From the NCBI GenBank assembly GCA_013298245.1, contig JAAFHD010000059.1, positions 1 through 12,760 of the forward strand: a stretch of DNA of 12,760 bases, written 5' to 3'. Position 1 is the first letter of the stretch. Each line of letters opens with the position of its first letter. The notes under the pieces are model-generated. The model was given only the letters and a program-made list of their open reading frames with translations. It was not told the DNA's origin and did not search any database. Below, in pieces: positions 1-6,923 of this stretch. Both the position numbers and the translations under genes were made by a program. The DNA comes from Alphaproteobacteria bacterium (lineage in GTDB: Bacteria; Pseudomonadota; Alphaproteobacteria; Acetobacterales; Acetobacteraceae).

Positions 1-2
1 GC

Positions 3-1601
3 GACCGCGCCTTGCGCAAATTCGACACCATGCAGGAACTCGGCGCGCCCCTTTTGCTGGTCTGCAGCAACACCCAACCAACAGCCTTGCCCGACCCCGC
101 CCGCGCCGCCGAAGACCTGCGCTGGATGGCCGAAGCCGCCGCCACGCGCGGCCTTCGCATCGGCTACGAAGCCCTCGCCTGGGGCCGGCATGTCTCGCGC
201 TGGCGCCAGGCCTGGGACATCGTGCGCACCGCCGACCACCCGTCCCTCGGCCTCATCCTGGACAGCTTCCACACCCTGGCCCTCGGCGATGACCTGACTG
301 GCCTGGCCGACACCGTGCCGGCCGAAAAACTCTTCTTCCTGCAACTGGCCGACGCGCCGCGCCTGTCGATGGACGCACTCTCCTGGTCGCGCCACCACCG
401 CCTCTTCCCAGGCCAGGGCGAATTGCCCGTCGCTGGCTTCCTGCGCGAGGTCCTGCGCGCCGGCTACACCGGCCCGCTCTCGCTCGAAATCTTCAACGAT
501 GAATTCCGCGCCGCCCCCTCGCGCCGCATCGCGCGCGACGGCATCCGCAGCCTGACCTTCCTCGCCGACCAGGCCGGCCTCGCACCCCTTCCGGCCGCCC
601 CCACCCTGCACGGCATCGGCTTCGTCGAATTCGCCCTCGACCACACCGCGCGCGACGAACTCGGCGCCATGCTCTCCGCCCTCGGCTTCGCGCCCGCCGG
701 CCAGCACCGCAGCAAGGATGTGGCACTTTGGCGCGCCGGCGGCGTCAACCTGGTGCTGAACGCGGAACCTGACAGCGCCGCCTCCGAACGTTTCGAACTC
801 TTCGGCGCCTGCGTCTCGGCGATGGGTTTCATCGTCGATGACCCCACCCGCGTCCTGGCCCGCGCGCGCGCGCTCGGCTGTTCCATCTGGCAGGAAAAAC
901 GCGGCGCGCGCGAACGCGACATCCCCGCCATCCGCGCCCCCGACGGCACGCTGATCCACCTGATCGCCGCCGGCGCGCCGCCCATCTGGGCCGATGATTT
1001 CGCGCTGACCACCAGCGCAGACGCGCCCTCCCCACTGACCGGTATCGACCATGTCGCCCACGCGCTCGCCACCGGCATGCTGGACAGCTTCGTGCTGTTC
1101 CACCGCGCGCTGTTCGGCCTGGAACCCGACGCGCCATGGGAATTGCCCGACCCCTATGGCTTGGTGCGCTCACGCGCCTTCACCGGCGGCGACGGCGCGG
1201 TGCGATTGCCGCTGAATGTCTCCGAAAGCGGCCGCACCGGCACCGGCCGTTTCGTGTCCTCCTTCGCCGGCGCTGGCGTGCACCACATCGCGTTTGCCAC
1301 CGACAACGTCGCCGCCGCGGTGGATGCTGCCGGCGCGCCGCTGCTGCACATCCCGCCCAACTACTATGACGATCTTGGCGCGCGTTTCGCGCTCGATGAC
1401 GACACCCTGGCCGCCCTCGCGCAGCGCCACCTGCTGCACGACCAGGACGCGGAAGGCCACATCTTCCGCCACGCCTACACGCACGCTTTCCGCGACCGCT
1501 TCTTCTTCGAACTGGTGCAGCGCGGCGCCGGCTACCAAGGCTTCGGCGCGGCCAATGCCGGCGTGCGCATGGCAGCCCAGGGGCGCGCGACGCTGGGCTG
1601 A
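3..1601 (+). CDS. quiC: QuiC-type 3-dehydroshikimate dehydratase with C-terminal HPPD-like domain (5'-partial)
   Basis: This is the C-terminal part of a two-domain enzyme. An open frame enters from the window edge, so the TTG at 12 is not taken as the start. With that TTG codon as residue 1, residues 1-190 are a sugar-phosphate isomerase/epimerase-like TIM barrel. Four residues match the metal and substrate site of QuiC: Glu53 in YEALAW, Asp84 in LDSFH, Gln111 in FLQLAD and Glu159 in LSLEIF. Residues 200-320 and 340-529 are two vicinal-oxygen-chelate modules like 4-hydroxyphenylpyruvate dioxygenase, with metal ligands His347 (GIDHVAH), His425 (GVHHIAF) and Glu500 (FFFELVQR). In characterised QuiC enzymes the barrel dehydrates 3-dehydroshikimate to protocatechuate in quinate/shikimate catabolism. 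Full-length relatives run to about 620-640 residues, so roughly 100 are missing upstream. The annotation 'bifunctional sugar phosphate isomerase/HPPD' is an alternative name for the same architecture. The protein is cytoplasmic by inference. Confidence 0.88.
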   Translation, partial: DRALRKFDTMQELGAPLLLVCSNTQPTALPDPARAAEDLRWMAEAAATRGLRIGYEALAWGRHVSRWRQAWDIVRTADHPSLGLILDSFHTLALGDDLTGLADTVPAEKLFFLQLADAPRLSMDALSWSRHHRLFPGQGELPVAGFLREVLRAGYTGPLSLEIFNDEFRAAPSRRIARDGIRSLTFLADQAGLAPLPAAPTLHGIGFVEFALDHTARDELGAMLSALGFAPAGQHRSKDVALWRAGGVNLVLNAEPDSAASERFELFGACVSAMGFIVDDPTRVLARARALGCSIWQEKRGARERDIPAIRAPDGTLIHLIAAGAPPIWADDFALTTSADAPSPLTGIDHVAHALATGMLDSFVLFHRALFGLEPDAPWELPDPYGLVRSRAFTGGDGAVRLPLNVSESGRTGTGRFVSSFAGAGVHHIAFATDNVAAAVDAAGAPLLHIPPNYYDDLGARFALDDDTLAALAQRHLLHDQDAEGHIFRHAYTHAFRDRFFFELVQRGAGYQGFGAANAGVRMAAQGRATLG

Positions 1602-1700
1602 TTGCCGCCCGAACGACTGTTCTTTTCGCGCCAGGCCGGCGGGCTTGGCCGCAGCGCCGGCACCCGCCACACTATCAGTGACCGAACCGGAGCTGCCCTG

Positions 1701-2295
1701 ATGCGTCGCCTTGCCCTGACCCTTTGCATCGCCTTGCCCTTCGCCGCCCAGGCGCAACAGCCGCCCGCCCGCCCACCGACCGCGACCCCCGCCACTACCG
1801 CCACGCCCGACGCGCCGGACCGCACCACCGCCAGCTTCGGCGACTGGAACCTGCGCTGCGAAACGCTGCGCCCGCAGGGCCAGCCGGCCACGCGCGTGTG
1901 TGAAATCCAGCAGGCCCTGCAAGACCAGCGCGGCCAGCCCATCCTGCAGGTGGTGCTGGGCCGCCCCGCGCGCGGCGAGCCGCTGCGCCTGATCGTGCAG
2001 GTGCCGCTGGAAGTGCGCGTCGATGCCCCGCTGCGGCTCATCCATGACCCCGCGGCGCCGGCGGCCGAGGCATTGTCGCCCACCTATCGCATGTGTTCCG
2101 CCCAGCGCGGCGGCTGCTTCGCGGAGCTGGACCTGCGCGACGACGCCGCCATCCGCCGCCTGCCGCCTGCGCGCGCGCGGCGAAAACCAGGGCCGCATCG
2201 ACTTCCGCGACAGCGCCGGGCGCGAATTGCAACTGCCCTTCAGCCTGCGCGGCTTTGGCGCGGCGCTGGATGCTCTGGCGCGCGAGGCCGGTTGA
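1701..2295 (+). pseudogene. IalB-family secreted protein, frameshifted by a 7-bp duplication
   Basis: The ATG at 1701 opens a protein with a signal peptide of about 18 residues ending AQA, then a Pro/Thr/Ala-rich linker and an invasion-associated locus B (IalB) domain. Support for the domain is FGDWNLRCE, the cysteines in RVCEIQQ and YRMCSAQRGGC, and the following acidic ELDLRDD. After codon 154 the frame breaks. The IalB C terminus (IDFRDSAGRELQLPFSLRGF and on to a TGA at 2293-2295) continues one base out of register. Removing one copy of the CCGCCTG repeat at 2156-2169 joins both halves into a smooth 195-residue protein. As written, the original frame runs on to 2372 with an unrelated tail, giving 223 residues. 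IalB proteins are periplasmic or surface proteins linked to host-cell entry in Bartonella; their role in free-living relatives is unclear. The cause may be a true mutation, a reversible slippage site or an assembly error. Confidence 0.85.
2156..2169 (+). repeat. 7-bp tandem duplication that breaks the IalB-family frame
   Basis: CCGCCTG occurs twice in a row (2156-2162 and 2163-2169). The extra 7 bases add +1 to the reading frame, exactly the shift needed to explain the split between the two halves of the IalB-like protein. With one copy removed the reading is ...AIRRLRARGENQGRID..., with no other change required. Confidence 0.9.
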
Positions 2296-2381
2296 CCATG
2301 GCGGGCTGGCCTGTCGCCCGCCCGAAAACACCCCGACTCCATCCGGGCAAACCGTTCCCAGACTTGCACTGATATCGTACG

Positions 2382-2423
2382 AATCGAACATCGACGGCAA
2401 TATTTGACTTTCGGCGTTCGATT
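2382..2423. promoter_or_regulatory. Candidate operator: inverted repeat around the -35 box
   Basis: The arms AATCGAAC (2382-2389) and GTTCGATT (2416-2423) are perfect inverted copies 26 bases apart. They flank the -35 box of the promoter at 2404-2432, and the right arm lies in the promoter spacer. A short palindrome, TCGTACGA (2375-2382), abuts the left arm. The position suits autorepression by the XRE-domain protein encoded just downstream; that role is inferred. Confidence 0.45.
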
Positions 2424-2432
2424 TTGTTATCT
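2404..2432 (+). promoter_or_regulatory. Sigma70-type promoter of the XRE-ImmA/PIN operon
   Basis: TTGACT (2404-2409) and TTATCT (2427-2432) are separated by exactly 17 bases, inside the most AT-rich stretch of the left part of the window. Transcription would begin near 2438-2440, just before the hairpin leader and about 60 bases before the ATG at 2498. Confidence 0.6.
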
Positions 2433-2440
2433 GCCCCCAA

Positions 2441-2483
2441 GGCGGAACTCTCAGGCCAAAATGCCTGGACCGGTGCTTCCGCC
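2441..2483 (+). promoter_or_regulatory. Nested hairpin in the leader of the XRE-ImmA gene
   Basis: The outer stem is GGCGGAA (2441-2447) with TTCCGCC (2477-2483). The inner stem is CAGGC (2452-2456) with GCCTG (2463-2467) around a CAAAAT loop, extended by one G-T pair. The structure begins almost at the predicted transcription start and ends 2 bases before the AGAGG ribosome-binding site (2486-2490). It could control translation or RNA stability. The piece around AACTCTCAGGCCAAAA recalls the 3' half of a glycine riboswitch, but the 5' half is absent. Confidence 0.45.
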
Positions 2484-2497
2484 CCAGAGGATCGCCG

Positions 2498-3736
2498 ATG
2501 ACCATGACCGCAGAACAACTCGGGCAAAGAATGCGGATCGCGCGCGGCCAGATCAGCCAGGATCTGGCCGCCGCCCAACTCGGTGTTCCGCGTTCCGCCA
2601 TCAGCCTGATGGAATCGGGACAGCGACAGATATCCACGCTCGAACTCACCCGTCTTGCGACCCTGTACGGCCGCCCGGTCGAATGGTTCGTCAGCACGGA
2701 TGACGCAGCCGAACAGGGCGATCCTGTCCAAGCCTTGTTCCGCCAGGAACCCGGCCTTGCCGCATCAACCGCGCAGCAGCAGGTCGGGCGCTGCGTGCAA
2801 CTGTTCCGCGATGGTTCGTCCCTGCTTCGTCTCCTGGGGCGCGAGCCGGTCTCCGGCCTACCACGGCATGACCTGCCGCCGCCGCGCTCGACCGGATCGG
2901 CCATCGACCAGGGCCAGATGGTCGCCGAACAGGAACGCCGGCGGCTCGACCTCGGCAATGCGCCCATCCGCGACCTCACCGACCTGATCGGCAGCCAGGG
3001 CGTCTGGGCAGCGACGCTGGACCTGCCGCAGGACATGTCCGGCCTGTTCCTCAGCGGCAAGGATTTCGGCCTGGCGGTCATCGCCAACAGCCAACAGGAT
3101 TTCCGGCGGTGCCGCTTTTCCCTGGCACATGAATACGGCCACGCGCTGATGGACAGGGACCAGCCCGCCGTCATCACGCAAAGCAGCAACCGCCGTGACA
3201 CGCGCGAACAACGCGCCAATGCCTTCGCCGCGACCTTCCTGATGCCGGCGGATGGCATGCGGGAATTCCTGCACGGCCTGGGCAAGGGGCATGGTTCGCG
3301 CCGTGAAGAAGCGGTGCCCGATGCGTTGGCCAATGAGGAAGGCGTGCGCGGCGAATTGCGCACCCCACCACGGTCGCAGATCATCACGGTGATCGATGCA
3401 GCACTGGTCGCCGAGCGCTTCGGCGTCAGCTACCCGGCCGCGCTGTGGCGCCTGCTGGGCCTGGGCCAGATCAACCCGGCCGAGCGCGAGGCTTTGCAGA
3501 AGCAGACGCCCGCCGCCAACCGCTACATCTCCGAGGTCAGGCGCGCCGCGGACACCAGCCAGTCGGCGGGAACGCCGCCGCCTCGGGATGCCGACCTGCG
3601 ATGGCAAATCCTGCCATTGGCAATGGAGGCCTGGCGCCGGGAGTTGATCACCAGCGGCCGCCTCACCGAGATCGCCCGCCACCTGGAATTTCCGGACGCG
3701 GACGCGATCCTGGAACTGGCCGAGTTGATGGGCTGA
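2498..3736 (+). CDS. XRE-HTH / ImmA-IrrE metallopeptidase fusion (predicted antitoxin/regulator)
   Basis: This 412-residue protein has an N-terminal Cro/C1-type helix-turn-helix (about residues 7-62, with QDLAAAQLGVPRSAISLMESG) and an ImmA/IrrE-type zinc peptidase domain from about residue 160. The zinc site is HEYGH at 211-215 with Glu237 in EQRANAFAATFLMP as third ligand. Family members such as ImmA and IrrE cleave a repressor in response to a signal; fusions to XRE domains are common and are often placed next to toxins. A C-terminal segment (about 305-325, GVSYPAALWRLLGLGQI) is also typical. The start at 2498 has AGAGG 7 bases upstream; the ATG at 2504 is a close alternative. The gene has its own promoter, candidate operator and structured leader, and is followed after 10 bp by a PIN-domain gene, the layout of a toxin-antitoxin pair. 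Identity as an XRE/ImmA fusion is firm; the antitoxin role is inferred. Confidence 0.9.
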   Translation: MTMTAEQLGQRMRIARGQISQDLAAAQLGVPRSAISLMESGQRQISTLELTRLATLYGRPVEWFVSTDDAAEQGDPVQALFRQEPGLAASTAQQQVGRCVQLFRDGSSLLRLLGREPVSGLPRHDLPPPRSTGSAIDQGQMVAEQERRRLDLGNAPIRDLTDLIGSQGVWAATLDLPQDMSGLFLSGKDFGLAVIANSQQDFRRCRFSLAHEYGHALMDRDQPAVITQSSNRRDTREQRANAFAATFLMPADGMREFLHGLGKGHGSRREEAVPDALANEEGVRGELRTPPRSQIITVIDAALVAERFGVSYPAALWRLLGLGQINPAEREALQKQTPAANRYISEVRRAADTSQSAGTPPPRDADLRWQILPLAMEAWRRELITSGRLTEIARHLEFPDADAILELAELMG

Positions 3737-3746
3737 AGCTCCGCTG

Positions 3747-4256
3747 GTGGCGCTGCATGAACCGACTAGCATCGTCCTCGACACTTCGGTGCTGCTGAAC
3801 TTCGTTCGGATCGACCGGATGGATCTTCTGCAGCCACTGGCCGTGCCGCTGCTGGTGCCGGAGGATGTGCTGGCCGAGGTGGCGCGGCCTGCCCAACGTG
3901 CGGTGCTGGACGCCGCTATCAGCGCCGGCCAGCTGGTTGTCGAGAGCATTCGCGCACCCGCAGAGGTCGCATTATTCGCCGAACTGGCCCGCCCTGGCCG
4001 CTTCGGTCCTGGCGAGCGCGCGGTTATGGCCGTCGCGCTGACGCGCGGCATGGCGGCCGGTCTTCAGGAGCGCCTGGCGGCAGCGGAGATGCGGCGGCGT
4101 GACAAGGCGGCGCGGATCATCATGACCGAGGATATCGTGTTGTGCGCCATCAAGACCGGCGCGATAACCGTGTCGTCCGCCGATGGTTTGCTGCGCGATT
4201 GGCGCGCCCATCACCGTTTCGCGTCGCGCGTCACGACGTTCGAGGGCATGGTGTAG
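3747..4256 (+). CDS. PIN-domain nuclease, predicted toxin
   Basis: This 169-residue protein has the order of acidic residues of a PIN ribonuclease: Asp12 in IVLDTSVLLNF, Glu44 in VPEDVLAEV, Glu90 in GPGERAVMAVAL and Asp129 in IIMTEDIVL. These would hold the Mg2+ or Mn2+ ions. Compared with VapC-type toxins there is an extra Arg/Lys/Glu-rich helix at about 101-123. The GTG at 3747 is chosen because the fold starts at once and no other start fits after the upstream stop; a Shine-Dalgarno sequence is weak, so translational coupling to the XRE-ImmA gene 10 bp upstream is likely. A small PIN protein directly behind an XRE/ImmA-IrrE gene suggests an RNA-cleaving toxin held in check by its neighbour. 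A housekeeping RNA-processing role cannot be excluded from sequence. Confidence 0.82.
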   Translation: MALHEPTSIVLDTSVLLNFVRIDRMDLLQPLAVPLLVPEDVLAEVARPAQRAVLDAAISAGQLVVESIRAPAEVALFAELARPGRFGPGERAVMAVALTRGMAAGLQERLAAAEMRRRDKAARIIMTEDIVLCAIKTGAITVSSADGLLRDWRAHHRFASRVTTFEGMV

Positions 4257-4279
4257 TGGCGTCGGGATGGAGAACAGCA

Positions 4280-4843
4280 ATGACGGGCACCACGCGCCCC
4301 GTGGCCTACCTGGCCGGCCCTGACGTCTTCCTGCCCAACGCGCCCGCGCACGCCGCGCGCAAACGCGCCATCTGCGCCGCGCACGGCATCGATGCCCGTC
4401 CGCCGCTGAACGAGGATGTCGCATCGCTGGCCGCCATGCCCGACGAAGACGCCTGGCGCGTGATCTTCCAGAAAGACATCGCCATCATGGCGGCATCCGA
4501 CATCATCATCGCCAACCTCACACCCTTCCGTGGCGCCTCGGCCGATGCCGGCACGCTGGTGGAACTGGGCTGGTTCCTGGGTGCGGGCAAGCCGATCTTC
4601 GGCTATTCCAACAGCGCGACACCCTTCGCCGCGCGCAGTGCGGCGCATCTGGCGCGCAACCCTGACCCCATGCCCGGCCTCGCCGTCGGCGGCTTCGGCC
4701 TGCCCGACAATCTGATGATCCCGGGTGCGGTGCTATGGGGCGGCGGCCTGCCCATCACGCTGCCCGAGGAGGACCGGCCCTTCGACGCGCTGGATGTGTT
4801 CGAACGCTGCGTGGAAGCGGCAGCGCAGCGGCTCAGGGGCTGA
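4280..4843 (+). CDS. Nucleoside 2-deoxyribosyltransferase
   Basis: This 187-residue enzyme belongs to the nucleoside 2-deoxyribosyltransferase family (PF05014), which moves or hydrolyses 2-deoxyribose from nucleosides or nucleotides. Family signatures are YLAGPDVF (10-17), SDIIIANL followed by PFRG (82-85), then Asp89 and Glu95 in DAGTLVELGW. The Asp-to-Glu spacing matches the catalytic pair of the Lactobacillus enzymes, where the Glu is the nucleophile. The ATG at 4280 is preferred over longer versions because GGAGA lies 6 bases upstream and the conserved strand begins at once. It follows the PIN gene after 23 bp on the same strand, with no promoter seen between, so it is probably the third gene of that operon. 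The link could be functional (nucleotide handling beside a nuclease) or chance; the protein could also be a plain salvage enzyme. It converges on the next gene with an 11-bp gap. Confidence 0.87.
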   Translation: MTGTTRPVAYLAGPDVFLPNAPAHAARKRAICAAHGIDARPPLNEDVASLAAMPDEDAWRVIFQKDIAIMAASDIIIANLTPFRGASADAGTLVELGWFLGAGKPIFGYSNSATPFAARSAAHLARNPDPMPGLAVGGFGLPDNLMIPGAVLWGGGLPITLPEEDRPFDALDVFERCVEAAAQRLRG

Positions 4844-4854
4844 TCCAGCGCGCA

Positions 4855-5292
4855 TCACCAGCGCACGGTCGCGCGCGAATTCTGCGCCTGGATCACCGCG
4901 ATGCAGCTGGCATTGGAGGCCGCTTCGCCCGGCAGGATGCAGTTCTCGAACACCACGCGCACGCAGCGCTGCGCCGCCCCTTCCAGGGCGACCGGCCAGC
5001 TGAAGCGCGCCACCGCGGCCGCGGCCGAACGCGCGATGCTGGCGGTGTTGCGGAACTCCATCTGCGCGCCGCAATCGGTCGCGATGGTGGTGACACTGAT
5101 ATCGGCATCCGCGCGCATCCTGTGCACCTGCACCGAGACCACGAAGACCGGATCACCACGGAACTGGCTGGCCGCACCCAGCCTCACGTCGCAGCGGATC
5201 GTGCCGGCCTGCGGGCTGCACCAGTTGGTCACCTCCGCGCGGGCCGGCAGGGCGGCGAACAACAACAGGCATCCCAGCAGCAGGCGTTTCAT
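4855..5292 (-). CDS. Small secreted protein with six cysteines, function unknown
   Basis: I do not recognise this 145-residue protein. The ATG at 5292 is chosen because it opens a typical signal peptide (MKRLLLGCLLLFAALPARA, cleavage after residue 19) and has GAAGGAA about 5-6 bases upstream. The mature part has six cysteines (25, 34, 74, 110, 118, 130), an even number consistent with three disulfides in the periplasm. It contains alternating hydrophobic strands such as VFVVSVQVHRM and ends in a basic tail. It lies downstream of rnpB on the same strand; no separate promoter is obvious in the 44 bases between them, so read-through from rnpB or a promoter inside it is possible. Confidence 0.72.
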   Translation of the reverse strand: MKRLLLGCLLLFAALPARAEVTNWCSPQAGTIRCDVRLGAASQFRGDPVFVVSVQVHRMRADADISVTTIATDCGAQMEFRNTASIARSAAAAVARFSWPVALEGAAQRCVRVVFENCILPGEAASNASCIAVIQAQNSRATVRW

Positions 5293-5326
5293 CGTGGTTC
5301 CTTCGTAGCTGGCCAGGTCAATCCAC

Positions 5327-5336
5327 ACAAAAAATA
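5327..5336 (-). terminator. U-tract after rnpB
   Basis: Read on the - strand, the RNase P RNA ends in its P1 3' strand and runs directly into TATTTTTTGTG (A-run on the + strand at 5329-5334). The P1 helix followed by this U-rich tract looks like a simple intrinsic terminator or 3'-processing point. Confidence 0.5.
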
Positions 5337-5733
<397 letters not shown>

Positions 5734-5739
5734 CGCGCC

Positions 5740-5769
5740 ACCACTGCGCGCCGGGCGCGCCGGGGTCAA
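5740..5769 (-). promoter_or_regulatory. Candidate rnpB promoter overlapping the upstream stop codon
   Basis: On the - strand TTGACC (5769-5764) is followed after 18 bases by AGTGGT (5745-5740), 6 bases before the predicted rnpB 5' end. The -35 box contains the TGA stop of the G1-like gene. The -10 match is poor, so this is tentative. Confidence 0.35.
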
Positions 5770-6920
5770 GCGGGTTCGACCACCAGCTTGTCGCCGCCCG
5801 TCGCCGGTGCCTCCGGCCCGCACAGCGCCACCACGTCATCGCCGCGCGCCATCAGCATGCGCAATTGCCGCGCCGCCGTCAGGTCACGCTCCATCGCGCC
5901 GCCTGCCCCGCGCATCAGCGCCGCGGCCCCGCTGAAGCCCGCACCCGGCAGCGCCGGCAGACGGTATTTCCTGATCTGGTCGGGGCGGATGCCGGCCTTG
6001 ATCTGCGCATCCGTCGGCATCACCGAAGGGCGTTCGACGCACCACACCGCATGCCGCCCCTCCACCGGCGTCAGCCTGCGGTTCACGCTGCCTGGTGGCT
6101 GCGGCAGCTTGCCCGCCGGCGTATTGCCAGGTTGGTCAAGGATTTCGCCCGAAACCCAGGCGATCGTCACATGCTGCCCGGTCGTCACGTTGGTGATGTT
6201 GAAGCCCACATCATCGGGCTTCACCACATCCATGAAGGCGATGATCTCATCGCCCGCATTGACCTGGAAACTCTGCACCTCCACCTCGCCGAAGAACTTG
6301 TCGCGCACCCACCACTGCACCCACAGATAGCAGCGCAGCACGCCGCCCGACGTGACATCGCATGTCGTGCCAATTTGCGGCAGCGACATCGAAGACCGCC
6401 TGTAGCCATCAAGCCCGATCCACATGCTGGCCTTCCATGAACCACCCGGCAGGCCGCCTGGCGTGTTCAGCACGGTCTGCGCATCGGCAGGCATCGCGGC
6501 CTGTGGCACGCGCCAATCGGCCGCGACGCGCTGGAACACCATGCCATCGCGCGCGGCGATCACGGCACCCGACCAGTTGCGGCTGCTGCCCCAACGCCCG
6601 CCGAACGCCCCCGCGCCATCCGACAACCCGCCGCCCTGCGCCGACAGCATCGGGTGCAGCATCGCCGAACGCAGCCGCAATTCCGGCGCCACATAGGCGC
6701 GCCGTTGCGCGAAAGCGCGGTCCCACAAGGCGCGCAGCCGGGGTGCGACGACCGGGTCGGGCCGCGCCGGCAGGCGATAGGCTGCGAGGTCCGCCTCGCT
6801 TGCCACCCGCGCGTTGAAGCCCGCCGGTGGCGTTGGAATATCGCGGCGGATGCGCGCCATTTCCGCGGTGCCCAGCGCGAAGTTATTGGCGTAGGGCAGT
6901 GTTTCTCCGGTGCCGGCCAT
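5766..6920 (-). CDS. G1 (eqolisin) glutamic-peptidase-like protein, catalytic Glu apparently lost
   Basis: This 384-residue protein has a G1-family beta-sandwich at about residues 113-300. Hallmarks in order are SRNWSGAVI (113-121), FQRVAADWRVP (129-139), ASMWIGLDG (164-172), LPQIGT with the expected catalytic Gln182, YLWVQWW (198-204), VNAGDEI (220-226), FNITNVTTGQ (240-249) and HAVWCVERP (290-298). In active relatives the last motif reads approximately AEWIVE; here the first Glu is Val292 while the second is kept (Glu296), so the Gln/Glu dyad looks incomplete. About 110 N-terminal and 85 C-terminal residues fall outside the fold. There is no signal peptide, unlike the secreted acid proteases of fungi. 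The ATG at 6920 starts 3 bp after the stop of the haloperoxidase-like gene, so the two are co-transcribed and probably coupled. Possible roles are a binding protein, a cargo partner or a divergent enzyme. Confidence 0.75.
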   Translation of the reverse strand: MAGTGETLPYANNFALGTAEMARIRRDIPTPPAGFNARVASEADLAAYRLPARPDPVVAPRLRALWDRAFAQRRAYVAPELRLRSAMLHPMLSAQGGGLSDGAGAFGGRWGSSRNWSGAVIAARDGMVFQRVAADWRVPQAAMPADAQTVLNTPGGLPGGSWKASMWIGLDGYRRSSMSLPQIGTTCDVTSGGVLRCYLWVQWWVRDKFFGEVEVQSFQVNAGDEIIAFMDVVKPDDVGFNITNVTTGQHVTIAWVSGEILDQPGNTPAGKLPQPPGSVNRRLTPVEGRHAVWCVERPSVMPTDAQIKAGIRPDQIRKYRLPALPGAGFSGAAALMRGAGGAMERDLTAARQLRMLMARGDDVVALCGPEAPATGGDKLVVEPA

Positions 6921-6923
6921 GGG

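Noticed and set aside
1635..1661. GCCGGCG/CGCCGGC inverted repeat after the QuiC-like gene as a terminator
   Set aside because: The stem is GC-rich but has a 13-base loop and no T-tract; such short repeats are frequent by chance at this GC content.
1170..2369. Long - strand open frames opposite the QuiC-like, XRE-ImmA and amidase genes (for example 1170-2369, 2038-3387, 2858-4051)
   Set aside because: They are low-complexity Arg/Ala/Gly-rich shadows typical of GC-rich DNA and lack domains, while the opposite strand encodes clear families.
1602..2372. IalB-like frame read straight through to 2372 as an intact 256-residue protein
   Set aside because: The tail after 2162 matches no IalB feature, while the true C terminus lies in the next frame and ends at 2295; the part before 1701 precedes the signal peptide.
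2441..2483. Glycine riboswitch
   Set aside because: Only a 3'-half resemblance is present; the conserved 5' GGAGAG segment and the usual aptamer length are missing, and the downstream gene is not a glycine gene.
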